Shown here: positions 1-12,110 of the stretch, piece by piece
Position numbering within the stretch: the first letter of the stretch is position 1
Layout of the letters: each line of letters starts with the position of its first letter
Made by a program: the position numbers and the translations under genes
Assembly (NCBI RefSeq): GCF_032854445.1
Contig: NC_088295.1
Coordinates: 53,241,249-53,305,248 of the forward strand
DNA: 64,000 bases
Direction of reading: 5' to 3'
Origin: Liolophura sinensis
Lineage: Eukaryota; Mollusca; Polyplacophora; Chitonida; Chitonidae
The notes under the pieces: model-generated
What the model saw: the letters and a program-made list of their open reading frames with translations, nothing else
Database searches by the model: none
What the model was told of the DNA's origin: nothing

Positions 1-3000
1 ACACGAGTACACGTTAACTGATAAACAGACAAGTTACCCACAGACACGAGTACACGTTAAATGATAAACAGACAAGTTACTCACAGACACGATTGTATGT
101 TAACTGATGAACAGACAAGTTACTCACAGACACGAGTACACGTTAACTGATGAACAGACAAGTTACCCACAGACACGAGTACAAGTTAAATGATAAACAG
201 ACAAGTTACTCACAGACACGATTGTATGTTAACTTATGAGCAGAAAAGTTACTCACAGACACGAATACATGTTAACTGATGAACAGACAAGTTACTCACA
301 GATACAAGTACACGTTAACTGATAAACAGACAAGTTACTCACAGACACGAGTACATGTTAACTTATGAGCAGAAAAGTTACTCACAGACACGAATACATG
401 TTAACTGATGAACAGACAAGTTACTCACAGACACGAGTACACGTTAACTGATAAACAGACAAGTTACCCACAGACACGAGTACACGTTAAATGATAAACA
501 GACAAGTTGCTCACAGACACGATTGTATGTTAACTGATGAACAGACAAGTTACTCACAGACACGAGTACACGTTAACTGATGAACAGACAAGTTACCCAC
601 AGACACCAGTACAAGTTAAATGATAAACAGACAAGTTACTCACAGACACGATTGTATGTTAACTTATGAGCAGAAAAGTTACTCACAGACACGAATACAT
701 GTTAACTGATGAACAGACAAGTTACTCACAGACACAAGTACACGTTAACTGATAAACAGACAAGTTACTCACAGACACGAGTACAAGTTAAATGATAAAC
801 AGACAAGTTACTCACAGACACGAGTACATGTTAACTTATGAGCAGAAAAGTTACTCACAGACACGAATACATGTTAACTGATGAACAGACAAGTTACTCA
901 CAGACACGAGTACACGTTAACTGATAAACAGACAAGTTACCCACAGACACGAGTACAAGTTAAATGATAAACAGACAAGTTACTCACAGACACGATTGTA
1001 TGTTAACTTATGAGTGGAAAAGTTACTCACAGACACAAGTACACGTTAACTGATAAACAGACAAGTTACTCACAGACACGAGTACATGTTAACTTATGAG
1101 CAGAAAAGTTACTCACAGACACGAATACATGTTAACTGATGAACAGACAAGTTACTCACAGACACGAGTACACGTTAACTGATAAACAGACAAGTTACTC
1201 ACAGACACGAGTACATGTTAACTTATGAGCAGAAAAGTTACTCACAGACACGAATACATGTTAACTGATGAACAGACAAGTTACTCACAGACACAAGTAC
1301 AAGTTAAATGATAAACAGACAAGTTACTCACAGACACGATTGTATGTTAACTTATGAGCAGAAAAGTTACTCACAGACACGAATACATGTTAACTGATGA
1401 ACAGACAAGTTACTCACAGACACGAGTACACGTTAACTGATAAACAGACAAGTTACTCACAGACACGAGTGCATGTTAACTTATGAGCAGAAAAGTCACT
1501 CACAGACACGAATACATGTTAACTGATGAACAGACAAGTTACTCACAGACACAAGTACACGTTAACTGATAAACAGACAAGTTACCCACAGACACGAGTA
1601 CAAGTTAAATGATAAACAGACAAGTTACTCACAGACACGATTGTATGTTAACTTATGAGCAGAAAAGTTACTCACAGACACGAATACATGTTAACTGATG
1701 AACAGACAAGTTACTCACAGACACGAGTACACGTTAACTGATAAACAGACAAGTTACCCACAGACACGAGTACAAGTTAAATGATAAACAGACAAGTTAC
1801 TCACAGACACGATTGTATGTTAACTTATGAGCAGAAAAGTTACTCACAGACACGAGTACATGTTAACTTATGAGCAGAAAAGTTACTCACAGACACGAAT
1901 ACATGTTAACTGATGAACAGACAAGTTACTCACAGACACGAGTACACGTTAACTGATAAACAGACAAGTTACTCACAGACACGAGTACATGTTAACTTAT
2001 GAGCAGAAAAGTTACTCACAGACACGAATACATGTTAACTGATAAACAGACAAGTTACTCACAGACACGAGTACACGTTAACTGATAAACAGACAAGTTA
2101 CTCACAGACACGAGTACATGTTAACTTATGAGCAGAAAAGTTACTCACAGACACGAATACATGTTAACTGATGAACAGACAAGTTACTCACAGACACGAG
2201 TACACGTTAACTGATAAACAGACAAGTTACTCACAGACACGAGTACATGTTAACTTATGAGCAGAAAAGTTACTCACAGACACGAATACATGTTAACTGA
2301 TGAACAGACAAGTTACTCACAGACACAAGTACACGTTAACTGATAAACAGACAAGTTACCCACAGACACCAGTACAAGTTAAATGATAAACAGACAAGTT
2401 ACTCACAGACACGATTGTATGTTAACTTATGAGCAGAAAAGTTACTCACAGACACGAATACATGTTAACTGATGAACAGACAAGTTACTCACAGACACGA
2501 GTACACGTTAACTGATAAACAGACAAGTTACCCACAGACACGAATACAAGTTAAATGATAAACAGACAAGTTACTCACAGACACGATTGTATGTTAACTT
2601 ATGAGCAGAAAAGTTACTCACAGACACGAATACATGTTAACTGATGAACAGACAAGTTACTCACAGACACGAGTACACGTTAACTGATAAACAGACAAGT
2701 TACTCACAGACACGAGTACATGTTAACTTATGAGCAGAAAAGTTACTCACAGACACGAATACATGTTAATTGATGAACAGACAAGTTACTCACAGACACA
2801 AGTACACGTTAACTGATAAACAGACAAGTTACCCACAGACACCAGTACAAGTTAAATGATAAACAGACAAGTTACTCACAGACACGATTGTATGTTAACT
2901 TATGAGCAGAAAAGTTACTCACAGACACGAATACATGTTAACTGATGAACAGACAAGTTACTCACAGACACGAGTACACGTTAACTGATAAACAGACAAG

Positions 3001-3355
3001 TTACCCACAGACACGAGTACAAGTTAAATGATAAACAGACAAGTTACTCATGGACACGATTGTATGTTAACTTATGAGCAGAAAAGTTACTCACAGACAC
3101 GAGTACATGTTAAATGATAAACAGACAAGTTACTCACAGACACGAGTACACGTTAACTGATAAACAGACAAGTTACCCACAGACACGAGTACACGTTAAC
3201 TGATAAACAGACAAGTTACTCACAGACACGAGTACACGTTAACTGATAAACAGACAAGTTACTCACAGACACGAGTACACGTTAACTGATAAACAGACAA
3301 GTTACTCACAGACACGAGTACATGTTACTCACAGATACGAGTACATATTAACTGA
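1..3355. repeat. 43-bp satellite array with higher-order structure
   Basis: Head-to-tail array of a 43-bp monomer, roughly 78 copies, running off the left edge of the window. Four main monomer types differ at the centre: GAGTACACGTTAACTGATAA, GAGTACAAGTTAAATGATAA, GATTGTATGTTAACTTATGAG-like and GAATACATGTTAACTGATGA. They often follow each other in that order, giving a higher-order unit of about 172 bp, with frequent shorter variants. All share the CAGACAAGTTACTCACAGAC core. No gene is seen inside. Confidence 0.95.
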
Positions 3356-4009
3356 TGAACAGACATGCTGCTAAATGAATCACCACAAAATATAACAAAC
3401 TGGCCATTGACCCAAGACCTGGCCATAAGAATTCAACAAAATCCATCCTGAACTTTTTGGTGTAAATTTACGGACAGACAAACAAACAACGCCAGGAATA
3501 ATTATGTCAGTCATGTCAACAGCTTAGAACGCTAATATGACGGAAGCTGAAAGCAACTATTTAAGCACACAGCCGACATTTCATTGTCCAAAAGAAGTTC
3601 ACTTCCTGTATTGGGTTTCCATCTGACGCTGGCCTGTTTCCTGATCACAGACTCTCTTCTCAAGCTCTTCAAAAAGCACAAAATTATAATTCTGATGATT
3701 TATTTGATTATTGTTCAACGCCATACTCCAAATATTTCACTGGTACAATGGCCAGCGGTGAACATGCCGTGGTCTAGTTGTTAGACACAGGCCTTTCAAC
3801 CCCAAGGACTCGCAAGATACGGGTTCAAAGACGGCAGGAAATTTGTTGATACCCCGCCCTCACTACTTGTTGGACCTTGGTGACAATAAGCCATCTACGG
3901 CACCTCATGTGGGCATTTCTGTAGTCTAACGCTCATGGAAGACCACCCGTCATCTTCCAATATGGTGTACATATCAGTATGTCACATGTTGCTAAAATTC
4001 TGTGGAAAC
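3356..4009. other. Spacer between two satellites, no gene seen
   Basis: The array decays by about 3365. What follows is single-copy-looking sequence with a phrase (GGACAGACAAACAAACAACG) that I associate with dispersed molluscan repeats, then a tRNA-like SINE head. The short open frame at 3584-3784 has no recognisable features and is not called as a gene. Confidence 0.5.
3768..3965 (+). repeat. tRNA-like SINE head plus body
   Basis: Positions 3768-3842 look like a tRNA: an A-box-like TGGTCTAGTTGTTAGAC and a B-box-like GGGTTCAAAGAC about 40 bases later, with a GCCG...CGGC pairing at the ends. About 120 bases of non-tRNA sequence follow. Either a tRNA-derived SINE or a tRNA pseudogene; the non-tRNA body favours a SINE. 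Confidence 0.5.
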
Positions 4010-6910
4010 TGGTACTCCCAGACATGACTGATGCATTTCCAGTATGTTGGTACCAAACATATCACCTGTTCCATTCCCTGCATGCTAAAACAAGACATGA
4101 CACCTGTTGCATTCCCTGCATGCTGAAACAAGACATGACACCTGATGCATTCCCTGAATGCTGAAACAAGACATGACACCTGATGCATTCCCTGCATGCT
4201 GAAACAAGACACGACACCTGATGCATTTCCAGTAGGCTTACATTCGACATGACATTTGGTATGCTGACAAAGGATGTGACAACTGGTCCATTCCCTATAT
4301 GCCGACACTGGACATGACAACTGGGCCATTCCCTATATGCTGACACTGGACATGATAACTGAGCCATTCCTTATATGGTGACACTGGACATGACAACCGA
4401 GCCATTCCCTATATGCTGACACTGGACATGACAACTGGTCCATTCCTTATATGCTGACACTGGGCATGACAACTGATCCATACCCTATATGCTGACACTG
4501 GACATGACAACTGGTCTATTCCTTATATGCTGACACTGGACATGACAACTGATCCATTCCCTATATGCTGACACTGGACATGACAACTGAGCCAGTCCCT
4601 AGATGCTGACACTGGACATGACAACTGGTCCATTCCCTGTATGCTGACACTGGACATGACAACTGGTCCATTCCTTATATGCTGACACTGGGCATGACAA
4701 CTGATCTATTCCCTATATGCTGACACTGGACACGACAACTGGTCTATTCCTTATATGCTGACACTGGACATGACAACTGGTCCATTCCTTATATGCTGAC
4801 ACTGGACATGACAACTGGTCCATTCCCTGTATACTGACACTGGACATGACAACTGGTCCATTCCCTGTATACTGACACTGGACATGACAACTGGTCAATT
4901 CCCTATATGCTGACACTGGACATGACAACTGGTCCATTCCCTAGATGCTGACACTGGACGTGACAACTGAGCCATTCCCTACATGCTGACACTGGACATG
5001 ACAACTGGTCAATTCCCTACATGCTGACACTGGACATGGCAATTGATCCTTTCCCTATATGCTGACACTGGACATGGCAACTGATCCATTCCCTGTATGC
5101 TGACACTGGACATGACAACTGGTCCATTCCCTATATGCTGACACTGGACATGACAACTGATCCATTCCCTATATGCTGACACTGGACATGACGACTGATC
5201 CATTCCCTATATGCTGACACTGGACATGACAACTGATCCATTCCCTATATGCTGACACTGGACATGACAACTGGTCCATCCCTTATATGCTGACACTGGA
5301 CATGACAACTGATCCATTCCCTATGTGCTGACACTGGACATGACAACTGGTCAATTCCCTATATGCTGACACTGGACATGGCAACTGATCTATTCCCTAT
5401 GTGCTGACACTGGACATGACAACTGGTCCATTCCCTATATGCTGACACTGGACATGACAACTGGCCCATTCCCTGTATGCTGACAACTGGGCCATTCCTT
5501 ATATGCTGACACTGGACATGACAACTGGTCCATTCCCTGTATACTGACACTGGACATGACAACTGGTCAATTCCCTATATGCTGACACTGGACATGACAA
5601 CTGGTCCATTCCCTACATGCTGACACTGGACGTGACAACTGAGCCATTCCCTACATGCTGACACTGGACATGACAACTGGTCAATTCCCTACATGCTGAC
5701 ACTGGACATGGCAATTGATCCTTTCCCTATATGCTGACACTGGACATGGCCACTGATCCATTCCCTGTATGCTGACACTGGACATGACAACTGGTCCATT
5801 CCCTATATGCTGACACTGGACATGACAACTGGTCCATTCTTTATATGCTGACACTGGACATGACAACTAGTCCAATCCCTATATGCTGACTGGACATGAC
5901 AACTGGTCCATTCCCTAGATGCTGACACTGGACGTGACAACTGAGCCATTTCCTACATGCTGACACTGGACATGACAACTGGTCAATTCCCTATATGCTG
6001 ACACTGGACATGGCAATTGATCCTTTCCCTATATGCTGACACTGGACATGGCAACTGATCCATTGCCTGTATGCCGACACTGGACATGACAACCGGTCCA
6101 TTCCCTAGATGCTGACACTGGACATGACAACTGGTCCATTCCCTGTATGGTGACACTGGACATGACAACTGATCCATTCCCTAGATGCTGACACTAGACA
6201 TGACAACTTGTCCATTCCCTGTATGCTGACACTGGACAAGATAATTGAGCCATTCCCTATATGCTGACACTCGACATGACAACTGGTCAATTCCCTATAT
6301 GCTGACACTGGACATGACAACTGTTCCATTTCTTATATGCTGACACTGGACATGACACCTAATCCATTCCCTATATGCTGACACTGGACATGACAACTGG
6401 TCCATTCCCTATATGCTGACACTGGACATGACAACGGATCCATTCCCTATATGCTGACACTGGACATGCCCTCTGCTCCTGACCGCAGACATGACCCCTG
6501 ATGTGTTTCCAGTGTGTTGGTACCAGACATGTCACCTGTTGCATTCCCTGCAAGCTGAAACAAGAGATGACACTTGATGCACTTCCAGTATGCTTACACC
6601 AGATATGAAACCTGAAGCACTTCCACTTATATATTTATTTATTCATTTGCTTTGTATTTTACTCCGTACTCAAGAATATTTCACTTAAAGGATGGAGCCC
6701 AGCATTAAGGTGGGGGAAATTCACGACCATCTGTAGGTTGCTGGCAGACTTTCCCACGGCCGGCCGAACAGATGCACTTCCAGTATGCTTACACCAGACA
6801 TGACACCTGATGCACTTCCAGTATGCTTACACCAGACGTGACATTTGATTCACTACCAATACGCTTACACCAGACAAGACACCTGATGCATTCCCTGCAT
6901 ATGACACCTG
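4010..6910. repeat. 38-bp satellite with degenerate edges
   Basis: Tandem array of a 38-bp unit (core CTGACACTGGACATGACAAC, then TGGTCCATTCCCTATATG). It is very regular from about 4290 to 6480, and older, diverged units (ACATGACACCTGATGCATTC) lie on both sides. The minus strand stays open in long stretches, producing runs such as SCPVSAYREWTSCHVQCQH. This is a by-product: 3 x 38 bp equals 38 codons, so each frame repeats the same stop-free peptide. I do not regard it as a protein gene. Confidence 0.93.
6633..6775 (-). repeat. SINE 3' fragment
   Basis: Diverged minus-strand copy of the tail of the SINE family seen complete at 8900-9166: TTTATTTATT, then ACTCCGTACTCAAGAATATTTCACTT and the CCAGCATTA...GACCATCTGTAGGTTGCTGG block. 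It is inserted in the decayed right edge of the 38-bp satellite. Confidence 0.6.
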
Positions 6911-7381
6911 GATAGTTTGGGTGTGGCTTCCAAAAGTCGGGTGGGTGGGGGGGGGGGGGGTCAGGTTTCACAGAGCAAGTTAAAATGTAAAATTTGATTT
7001 AAATGCTTACTACTGGGCCCTGGGAGAAAACAGATATGGCACTTAGTACCGATCCAAAAATTAAATAATGTCTTCCCCGCTTGGGTTTAAACTCATGTAT
7101 CTTACTACCACCACACCACAGTCACACACTCATACTTCTGTGTAGTTCCGGGTACATTTTATTTTCAAGCCTGTCCCCACTTCAACTGGACACAACAGAC
7201 AGAAATAACAAAAATATCCAAAAGTTATCCAAAGATATGATCTTCCTCTAATGTGAGAATGAATACAATCAAAGTCATCAATCATCATGGCAGCCTGGGG
7301 CAGGCTAGTCAGTAGCCTAGGGTACCCCAAATGTTACAAGTCAGTTACTTGTATGTTACAAGTGTCATATACTGTAGTGTA
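6911..7381. other. Downstream flank of the macro-domain gene, no gene seen
   Basis: Contains a G homopolymer (about 6947-6960) and otherwise nonrepetitive AT-rich sequence. It may include 3' UTR of the minus-strand gene that ends at 7810; no clear polyadenylation signal was settled on. Confidence 0.35.
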
Positions 7382-7809
7382 AACATGTATGGTCATGTTG
7401 GTGTTTTTGTCATAAGCTATAAACATCAATGGTCATGTTGGTGTTCTTGTCATATGCCATAAACATCAATGGTCATGTTAGTGTTCTTGGCATATGCTAT
7501 AAACATCAATGGTCATGCTGGTGTTCTTGTCATATGCCATAAACATCAATGGTCATGTTAGTGTTCTTGGCATATGCTATAAACATCAATGGTCATGCTG
7601 GTGTTCTTGTCATATGCCATAAACATCAATGGTCATGTTAGTGTTCTTGTCATATGCCATAAACATCGATGGTCATGTTGGTGTTCTTGTCACATGCTAT
7701 AAACATCGATGGTCATATTGGTGTTCTTGTCATATGCCATAAACATTGATGGTCATGTTGGTGGTCTCATCATATGCTATAAACATCCACATTCAGGTTG
7801 GTGTTTTTG
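7382..7809. repeat. 40-bp minisatellite derived from a coding 3' end
   Basis: About eleven 40-bp units of the type CATAAACATCAATGGTCATG + TTGGTGTTCTTGTCATATGC stand in register at 40-base spacing. On the minus strand each unit reads like NTNMTIDVYGI followed by TGA. That is a diverged copy of the last coding residues and stop of the macro-domain gene ([11 protein letters not shown], stop at 7810-7812), and the coding copy is the terminal in-register unit. The array therefore arose by tandem duplication of the end of that exon. Confidence 0.9.
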
Positions 7810-10093
7810 TCATATGGTATAAACATTGATGGTCATGTCCGTGTTCCTGAACACGTCCTGAATCATATCTGCAACTTTTGTCCATTGAAGACCATCGAGG
7901 CCACAGCCTATTCTTGGCATGGAGACAGTCTGGACACAGTTCTTCACACAGTGATCTCTCATGGCTTCTAGACTGGACTTCAGCACGGGATAGGTCGGTT
8001 TGTTGTACACTTTTTCCTTGGTGACCAGGTAATACACAAATCTGTCCCCTCTCTTCAGCACTGCTACACCCCCAGGTCTGCAAACTGGAATTAGAGTGGG
8101 AAGGAAACTGAAAAATATCACAATGATACAGGCATTTACCCTAAAAATTCACCCAAAAAGTGCATTTTTTCACACGATAAAATATTACTCTTTGTGCTGA
8201 AACATAATGTTTTTTTAGTCACCTTGACTTCCACACATGCCTCAAAACACCTTTCTAGGATCACTGAAATGTAGGCATTGGCTTGGCTAAAGACACATAG
8301 ACCAAATGTTAGGTCAAGGTCAGTATTATGCATGTACTGCCAGGTTCCACAGTAAACTGCAAAAGAGACTCCAGCCTAACTAATGTTAATTTATTTATCT
8401 CATTGCTATTTAACGCCTTACTCAAGATTGTTTAAGTGACAGTTGTATGAGTGTAGGAAACTCAAATGCTTGCCAACAACCTTTGGCAAATTACTGATGA
8501 ACTTTTCCATGCGTGATTTACACATACACACGCCATATGGCTGGTAGACAAGTGTTGTCAACCATCTGCTGTCACCAATTAAGGCCTGGCCACAAACAGT
8601 GAGAGCACGGAATCTACAATTTCCCTCAGATCATATACTTACGCTGATCTTTCAATTCTTGCACTCCCCCAAACTTCTGCTTAAACAGCACAGCGATGCC
8701 CTTTCCCATTCGGAAGTCCGCACTAACACAGTGGGCCAAAGCATCCTTCTCGGCACAGGAGAATAGGTCGCCCTTTTTCTGAACAAACTCTAAGCCCGGG
8801 TAAGACTGTCAGAGAAAGAGAAATTAGAAGCATCAGCAGCTACACTACACAGAATCCTTGGTCATATGGACTATGACTCTGTACATGTTAACACAGTTTT
8901 GACGGGGGCCTCCGTGGCTCAGTTGGTTAGCGCGCTAGTGCAGCGTAATGACCCAGAAGTCACTCACCAATGCGGTCGCAATGAGTTCAAGTCCAGCTCA
9001 TGCTGGCTTCCTCTCCGGCCGTACGTGGGAAGGTCTGCAGCAACCTGCGGATGGTCGTGGGTTTCCCGCGGACTGTGCCTGGTTTCCACCCACCATAATG
9101 CTGGCCGCCATCGAATAAGTGAAATATTCTTGAGTACAGCGTAAAACAACAATCAAATAAATAATACACTTTTGACAACGAACTCTTGCATGAAATTTGT
9201 ACCCTGTATAAGGATTGAGCCCACATTGTATATCATGCTATAGCCAAGGATCTTGGCGGGGGTCATTTAACGTGGGGTTAGGCGTACATGTACATGCAGC
9301 CAATGAGTCTTCCAGGTTAAAATATTGGTATTTAAGAACAGCTTAGCTTAACAGAAGTAATTTCGTACTCTACGAAGGTCCAGGCTGATTTTCTTTGAAA
9401 TGAAGTAAGTCTCACGCAAATAAAAGAAAACAACCTAAAGACCCTGCTTTCCGCACTGACCGCACTGCCACCATATTTCTTTAGAGTAGTTGGCCGAGGC
9501 ACGTATGCCATGGAGAAGCCACTCTTAGACCAAGATCTTGGGCTAATCATGCTATGCCCTATAGGCCTACTAATAAACTTTCCTTGCCATACCCTGGCCA
9601 CTTAATATAACCACCCTTTTCATAATGTAGGACTTATGTAAGTTGTACAGCATGCTATAAACTCAATCCCTCTATTAATCTCATACAAGTGCCTATGGTT
9701 TCAACTTGATATTGTGTAATCGACTGGTGGGGGGAATACAAGTAACTTGGATTCATTGGTTGAATTACATGTAGTTCGCCTTTCAAGATGGTATTCGAAA
9801 CAATAAGTATGGCAAAGGAATGACTACCAGTATGTCTTACTAAACAGGTAAGTAATGTCTTGGTTACTCCGAAGAATGTAAGATAATCTAATTGAAATCA
9901 TGCCAACATATAGCTAGCACGAAAACCCGACACTCTATCATACTTTTCTCTGACTTCGTTTTCGAAAATAAACTTTACTTTATTACCTCGCCAATTTTAC
10001 CTGAACTGCTTTTTGATCAGTTTCCTCTTCATCTCTTTGCTCTGTTGATTTACGCTTTCTGCTCACAGATGTCTTCGTCAAGTATTTATCCAT
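7810..10093 (-). CDS. OARD1: ADP-ribose glycohydrolase, OARD1/TARG1-like macro domain (3 exons)
   Basis: Exons on the minus strand: 10093-10001, 8805-8643 and 8084-7810, total 531 bp, 176 codons plus TGA. All joins have GT/AG sites and compatible phases (0, then 1). Exon 1 encodes a basic, charged leader with a possible nuclear signal (SRKRK). Exon 2 carries the macro-domain start ([26 protein letters not shown]). Exon 3 carries YYLVTK and [13 protein letters not shown], which align with the catalytic Lys and Asp known for human TARG1. Family members remove ADP-ribose from glutamate and cleave O-acetyl-ADP-ribose in the nucleus. The domain is complete; the leader is somewhat longer than in the human protein. 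Exon 1 assignment is the least certain part, resting on phase, splice donor and ATG. Confidence 0.87.
8388..8600 (-). repeat. Degenerate SINE-like tail in macro-gene intron 2
   Basis: TTTATTTATCTCATTGCTAT, then TTAACGCCTTACTCAAGATT, resembles a worn minus-strand copy of the SINE tail. The remainder (ACACACGCCATATGGCTGGTAG) is not clearly the same family. Confidence 0.4.
8900..9166 (+). repeat. Full-length tRNA-derived SINE
   Basis: The reference copy in this window. A tRNA-like head (GGCCTCCGTGGCTCAGTTGG with TTAGCGCGCTAG) carries an A box TGGCTCAGTTGG and a B box GAGTTCAAGTCC. A conserved body follows (CTGCGGATGGTCGTGGGTTT, CACCATAATGCTGGCCGCC), then the tail AAGTGAAATATTCTTGAGTA and AATCAAATAAATAATA. 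It lies in intron 1 of the macro-domain gene. Relatives are at 29484, 35499, 45754, 53268 and, as fragments, 6633, 10262 and 44760. Confidence 0.88.
9167..10000. other. Rest of macro-gene intron 1, nothing recognised
   Basis: Apart from short open frames with no recognisable content (for example 9332-9601 minus) I see no gene or repeat. Confidence 0.4.
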
Positions 10094-10261
10094 GACAAAA
10101 ATCAAATCTACATTATTCTCCAAGCCTGCTGACAGCTTTTGACGGATCACCACTAATGTTCAAGTATCCAAACTACCTTAAGAGACGTGACCTAGTTCAT
10201 CACAGTGTTGTAAGCCCACAATTGTTGGTTGTACATGCAATACATGCGATATTTCCTTTGA

Positions 10262-10350
10262 TTTATTTATCTGTTTGATTGGCGTTTTACTCCGTACTCA
10301 AGAGTATTTCTTATACGACGGCGGCCAGCATTCTGGTGGGAGGAAACCTA
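10262..10350 (-). repeat. SINE 3' fragment
   Basis: TTTATTTATCTGTTTGATTG, then ACTCCGTACTCAAGAGTATT and ACGACGGCGGCCAGCATTCT: the tail and part of the body of the 8900-type SINE, truncated after about 90 bases, just upstream of the macro-domain gene. Confidence 0.8.
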
Positions 10351-10987
10351 GCCAAGGAATCGGCTGTAAACTTTTAAGGTCTAGTTCGCTGACGAGTTTA
10401 TGGGTATTGGGAACAAAGCCTTCCGCCGACTTGCTTGAGTCAAAACTTACGTGTCATGGACAAAAGTCGGGGGAATTACGCTCGCCGAAGGCTTCGTGGT
10501 CTTATGGACAATTTTTATCCCATTCCTAGGCGTATACGAGTGGCAATTCCATGATATTTCGCTTTTTTGTGCTACGCACAAATATCATGACGTCATCATT
10601 TTACACCTGCAGCTATTTTTTTTTTGCGCGCGCGCTGCATGCGCACCTTTCGTGCCATGGCACATCAATGCGCTCAAAACATGTGAATTTAATGGCCATT
10701 CGAAAACTTATGAATTTATTTATTTATTTTTTGCTTTATTTATTTATTTATTTATATTTTTTTGCCTTTTTATTGCCTTCAAAAAGCCCCACGAATTTGT
10801 ATTTTATTTTCAACCGTTTATCTTTCGAGCTACAGTTTGTCCTATTGGCATAAGTATCCTTTGGCTAATGTTTATTTGTTGCCACCAACCGACGTTATAT
10901 AAAGATTTTAAGATTTTGAAATTTGAGCCAGCAGGTACCTTGCCGGGACATGACAATTCAAAACATAACGGACGTTAGGTCGTCTGT
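10351..10987. other. AT-rich upstream region, no gene supported
   Basis: Contains (TTTA)n and T-rich stretches near 10720-10760 and a (GC)n patch at 10625. The 175-codon frame at 10451-10978 crosses this low-complexity DNA and its hydrophobic look comes from the T-rich composition. The last part (10925-10987) is repeated near 11815. Confidence 0.4.
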
Positions 10988-10990
10988 TCC
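10925..10990. repeat. Repeat pair, copy 1
   Basis: GCCAGCAGGTACCTTGCCGG followed by AATTCAAAACATAACGGACG matches the segment at 11815-11890 (GCCAGCAGGTACCTTCCCGG, then AATTCAAAACATGGCGGACG). The preceding ~180 bases also share blocks (TTTTTATTGCCTTCA). The pair brackets the displaced amidase-locus copy. Confidence 0.65.
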
Positions 10991-11500
10991 ATTCTTGGAG
11001 CAGGCCGTTGTCTTCCATCGACTAGGCGTGCTTATCTAGCTATTCGTCACACTTTAGAAAGTTCGTCAGTATCTTGCCAAAACTCAGTGGTTTTCCACGG
11101 TTGCTCCGGTGTCCTCCAACAAAGAGACCGTCATCGTGTAAATGAAAACTTACACATGAGTATATGGCATTAAACATCAATCAAATGGATCAGTAAATCA
11201 GTCTTGGCAATGCTTTGGTTCTACAATGCTGCCGGTGATAGCACGGTTAACTATATTTTACCAGCTCTATTTAATTGTCTTCTCATTTAAATGGTCAGAT
11301 TGTTGGAAAGACGGCCTGTGTAGAGTCTGGGCGGGGCGAGATTTAACAAGCTTTACCATGTGGTATGGATGAGACAGTCCTCTCGCCTTTACAATATGAT
11401 TAACAGTTGGTCGCCTAATGTGATTTGATGTAGCAGTTAGTGTTCATGCGCAGTATGCCGCAATGAATACGTCCCTGGAGCTTTGGGCAGACACACAGTC
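10988..11500 (+). pseudogene. Displaced decayed copy of amidase intron/exon 5
   Basis: The plus strand here matches the minus strand of the amidase locus. 10988-11345 corresponds to about 36920-36550, including CTTTAGAAAGTTCGTCAGTA and the intron-exon border with ATTGTTGGAAAGACGGCC of exon 5. 11390-11500 corresponds to about 35975-35865 (CCTAATGTGATTTGATGTAG, GTTCATGCGCAGTATGCC). The exon copy has lost six bases (the ACATGT of the real exon) and the rest of the gene is absent. A partial duplication with internal deletion, inverted relative to the source. Confidence 0.8.
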
Positions 11501-12110
11501 AAGAGTTTAATCAGATCCGCCGTTGTGTACAAGTAACCCTTAACGTGGTGTAGATAATTTGTTATACGAGAAACTCATCATCTTTAGGGGAAACATAGAG
11601 CACTCTGTTATTAATTTATTATTTGATTCGAACAAGACTACCCAACGTCATGTTTTGAATTCGAAATTCCGTCAAGCCCCTGCAAAGTTAAAGCTGGCTG
11701 TTCTTCCAACGTAACCTTACAATGTGAATCTGTTTGTATTTTTGCGTTTTTATTGCCTTCATATAAATGGTATTATAGAATTTGGATTTCGATATCAACA
11801 GTTTATCTTTTGAACAGCCAGCAGGTACCTTCCCGGGACTTAGCAGAAGTTCTAATTCAAAACATGGCGGACGTTGGGTCGTCATGTTCGATTCAAAAGT
11901 TAAAACGGGTGGATTACTGTTGAAAGAAAGGTTAAAGTGAACATAACGTCTGGCACTATATATACATACAAAAAAGCATGTGGGGCACAGTTATCACAGA
12001 AAAATATATGAAAAGTTCTATACAGTTTTGAATGCCGAGGAGATGAAGTTCAGTATTGGGAACAGTATAGAGGGCAGACAAATATCGATGCAATAAACTG
12101 GATTTTGCCT
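11501..12110. repeat. Spacer with repeat pair, copy 2 (11730-11890)
   Basis: Holds the second copy of the 10925-type sequence, 11815-11890, preceded by TTTGCGTTTTTATTGCCTTC. The remainder to 12110 shows nothing I recognise. Confidence 0.5.

Noticed and set aside
1-3355. CRISPR-like regularity of the 43-bp repeats
   Set aside because: The repeats are contiguous with no unique spacers and the context is a eukaryotic genome, so it is a satellite.
3982-6553. Many minus-strand ORFs in the 38-bp satellite
   Set aside because: They are consequences of a stop-free 38-bp unit; each shows only the same repeated peptide.
8866-9226. ORFs on both strands at 8866-9226
   Set aside because: They lie over the SINE and its flanks; similar frames recur in other SINE copies.
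10451-10978. 175-codon plus-strand ORF with hydrophobic stretches
   Set aside because: It crosses T-rich and (TTTA)n low-complexity DNA that explains the Phe/Leu/Ile content, and shows no domain.
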